From Streptomyces fumanus (GTDB lineage: Bacteria > Actinomycetota > Actinomycetes > Streptomycetales > Streptomycetaceae), in contig NZ_BNBI01000009.1 in assembly GCF_014655295.1 (NCBI RefSeq), forward strand, positions 1-64,000: a DNA stretch of 64,000 nt. Direction: 5' to 3'. Under the pieces are notes generated by a model, which was given only the letters and a program-made list of their open reading frames with translations, did not search any database and was not told the DNA's origin. Positions 62,357 to 64,000 of the stretch are shown here, piece by piece. The position numbers were made by a program, and so were the translations under genes. Position 1 is the first letter of the stretch. Each line of letters starts with the position of its first letter.

Positions 62357-63609
62357 CCCGCCCCGTCCTTCCGTCGCCGCGCCCCCACCGGGCCCCGCTC
62401 GCCCCGGAAGCGGCGGCCGGTCCTGCGGTTGGTGCCGGGGTGGTCGACCAGGCCGAGTTCGGCGGCGAGGGCCCACAGGGCCTGGCGGACCGTGCTCCGG
62501 CCGTCCAGTTCGTGCAGCCGGCCCGCGTCCACGGCGGCCTGGAGTTCCTTGAAGTGGGCGGGGACGGTGGTGGCGGCGACGGCCGTGCCGGTGATCTTCT
62601 GGATCAGCGGGGGCTGGATCTCCGTACCCCGGGTGTGCCGGTTGACGACCACGGTGGTCTCCTCGGCCTTGCGGATCTGGAGTCGGTCCCACATCCGCAC
62701 CGCGCGTTTGGCGCCCCGGACGGCGACCACGTCGGGGGTGGTGACCAGCAGGGCCGTGTCGGCCATCTCGACGGCCGCGGCGCCGGCCCCGCCCATCTGG
62801 GCGCCGCAGTCCACGACGACGACCTCGTACCGGGAGCGCAGGGCGCTGACGATCTGCCGGGCGGAGCGGTCGGTGACGTCCTCGCCGCGTTCGCCCTCGG
62901 CGGGGGCGAGCAGCAGGGCGAGGCCGCTGTCGTGCCGGAAGACGGCGTCGGCGAGGACGCGCGGGGAGATGTCGGTGATGGCGGCGAGGTCCAGTACCGA
63001 GCGGCGGAACTGGACGTCGAGGTAGGAGGCGACGTCCCCGGTCTGCAGGTCGAGGTCGAGGAGGGCGGTGGGGCGGCCGGACGCCTGGGCGGCGAGGGCC
63101 AACTGGACGGCGGTGACGGTGGCGCCGACGCCGCCCTTGGCGCCGCTGACGGTGACGACGGTGCCGCCGGCGCCGGTGAACACGTCGCCGGCGGCGCCCA
63201 GGTGGCGGCGGACGCCCACCGACCACTGGGCGACGGCCTGGACGCGGCTGGCGAGTTCCTCGTAGCCGAGCGGCAGGGCGACCAGGCCGCGGGCGCCGTA
63301 GTCCATGGCGGCCTGGAAGAGGCCGGGGCCGGCGTCGGAGGTGACGAGGATGACGCCGACGGCGGGGAAGCGCAGGGCGACCTCGCGGATCAGTTCCAGG
63401 GCGGGGACGGGGCCGATCCGCTCGTGCACGACGACGACCTCGGGCAGTTCGTCGACGGACTCGGCGGCGAGCCGGGCGAGGGTGTCGATGAGCTGGGTGG
63501 AGTCGGTGACCGGGGCGACCGGTTCGGCGTCCGGGAGCTGGCTGAGCAGGGTGGTGAGGGACCGGACCGCGTCCGCGTCACCGACCGCCGGGAGGATCCT
63601 GGTGGGCAT
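62353..63609 (-). CDS. TadZ/CpaE-like pilus localisation ATPase
   Basis: A 418-residue protein. An N-terminal receiver-like domain (VVVVHERIGPVPALELIREVALRFPAVGVILVTSDAG) lacks a clear phosphoacceptor context. It is followed by a MinD/ParA-type ATPase with a deviant Walker A (VSGAKGGVGATVTAVQLA; GAT instead of GKT) and DLDLQTGDVASYLDV. The C-terminal tail is basic. It should place the Tad machine in the membrane. It is coupled to the TadE-like gene downstream. The missing P-loop second Lys/Thr context is noted, but the first Lys (AKGG) of deviant Walker motifs is present. Confidence 0.9.
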   Translation of the reverse strand: MPTRILPAVGDADAVRSLTTLLSQLPDAEPVAPVTDSTQLIDTLARLAAESVDELPEVVVVHERIGPVPALELIREVALRFPAVGVILVTSDAGPGLFQAAMDYGARGLVALPLGYEELASRVQAVAQWSVGVRRHLGAAGDVFTGAGGTVVTVSGAKGGVGATVTAVQLALAAQASGRPTALLDLDLQTGDVASYLDVQFRRSVLDLAAITDISPRVLADAVFRHDSGLALLLAPAEGERGEDVTDRSARQIVSALRSRYEVVVVDCGAQMGGAGAAAVEMADTALLVTTPDVVAVRGAKRAVRMWDRLQIRKAEETTVVVNRHTRGTEIQPPLIQKITGTAVAATTVPAHFKELQAAVDAGRLHELDGRSTVRQALWALAAELGLVDHPGTNRRTGRRFRGERGPVGARRRKDGAG

Positions 63610-63616
63610 CCGGTTC

Positions 63617-64000
63617 TCACTTGTCCTTCGCGAGTTCGTACGTCCGGTCCTGCTCGGGGACCGCGGTGCCGCCGCCCGGTGCGACCAGCGCGAGCCGGAC
63701 CCGCTGGGCGAACGACTCGGCGTAGGTGATGCGCTGGGCGTCGAGGGTGGACAGCGCGAAGGTGATCGGGACGGCCTCGGTGGTCCGCCGGGCGCGGTCG
63801 TCGTCGCGCGGTTCGAGGGGGGTGAGCTTGCCGACGTCGAGGACCCGGGCGTTGGTGACGATGATCTTCGACTGGTCGGGGTCGCCGTCGCGTTCGCCCT
63901 CGAAGGTGGCGTAGACGTTGACGGTGGAGCCCGGGGTGATCTTGCCGGCCACGCCGGTCGCCGCGTCGACCATGATGGCGACCTCCTGCTGGCCGGGGCG
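63617..64000 (-). CDS. CpaB-like SAF-domain protein, partial (runs off the right edge)
   Basis: The C-terminal 127 residues of a Tad-locus CpaB/RcpC protein; the frame is open to position 64000. QEVAIMVDAATGVAGKITPGSTVNVYATFE is the SAF/CpaB beta-clip signature, followed by TNARVLDVGKL and TFALSTLDAQRITYAESFAQRVRLALVAPGG, typical of CpaB. It stops seven bases before the TadZ-like gene. The N-terminus and membrane anchor lie outside the window. Confidence 0.9.
   Translation of the reverse strand, partial: RPGQQEVAIMVDAATGVAGKITPGSTVNVYATFEGERDGDPDQSKIIVTNARVLDVGKLTPLEPRDDDRARRTTEAVPITFALSTLDAQRITYAESFAQRVRLALVAPGGGTAVPEQDRTYELAKDK

Overview
The window looks like chromosomal DNA from a Streptomyces or close relative. 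GC content is very high with strong third-position GC. There are many GTG starts and ATGA/GTGA stop-start overlaps. Actinobacterial families are present: a WhiB-like protein, a polyphosphate glucokinase, DUF1707, DUF4245, DUF6542, DUF6879, a SpoIIE/HATPase protein, and an actinobacterial Tad pilus locus. The block with ychF, ppgK, ispH, xseAB, glpX, a WhiB-like gene and two fumarases matches a conserved Streptomyces core neighbourhood. I saw no rRNA, tRNA, CRISPR array, insertion sequence or phage gene.

Layout. 0.3-5.2 kb: a MarR regulator diverges from an SDR / amidohydrolase / acyl-CoA ligase / MaoC operon. The gene content matches p-hydroxycinnamate (coumarate/ferulate) side-chain degradation of the Cou/Phd type, with two palindromic operators in the divergent promoter. 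5.3-10.9 kb: an accessory stretch with a TsaA/TrmO-like protein, a large TPR-type regulator, a lone HATPase anti-sigma-like protein, and CPCC, HEAT-like, DUF6000-like and DUF6879 proteins. A frameshifted gene remnant precedes the DUF6879 gene. 11-18 kb: core genes ychF, a DUF6542 membrane protein, ppgK, ispH, an APC permease and xseA-xseB. 18.4-21.7 kb: a translationally coupled trio (GT2 synthase, small membrane protein, NodB deacetylase) that resembles an ica/pga exopolysaccharide module.

21.8-30 kb: a nitroreductase-family enzyme, DUF4245, glpX, a WhiB-like protein, DUF1707, class I and class II fumarases and a DUF402 protein. 30-34.7 kb: a 60-residue protein coupled to a GAF/PP2C/HATPase signalling protein, then a bifunctional penicillin-binding protein. 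34.9-42 kb: an SPFH/ribbon-helix-helix pair, a PadR-controlled ABC exporter, and oxyR divergent from ahpC-ahpD. 42-48.8 kb: an AI-2E-type membrane protein, a secreted SLT-domain protein, a PIN-PhoH ATPase, a methyltransferase and an LLM flavin oxidoreductase. A roughly 860 bp gene-free stretch here holds two strong hairpins and a possible small transcript.

48.9-64 kb, minus strand: a Tad/Flp pilus locus (CpaB, TadZ-like, two TadE-like proteins, TadA ATPase, TadB, TadC, Flp pilin, TadG-like) interrupted by an atypical two-component system. It is followed by a lipoprotein, an OmpA-like protein, and a duplicated set of small lipoproteins and large secreted proteins of unknown function. The two duplicate units share a candidate promoter. 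This distal part is the best candidate for an undescribed envelope system in the window. The last gene (CpaB) runs off the right edge.
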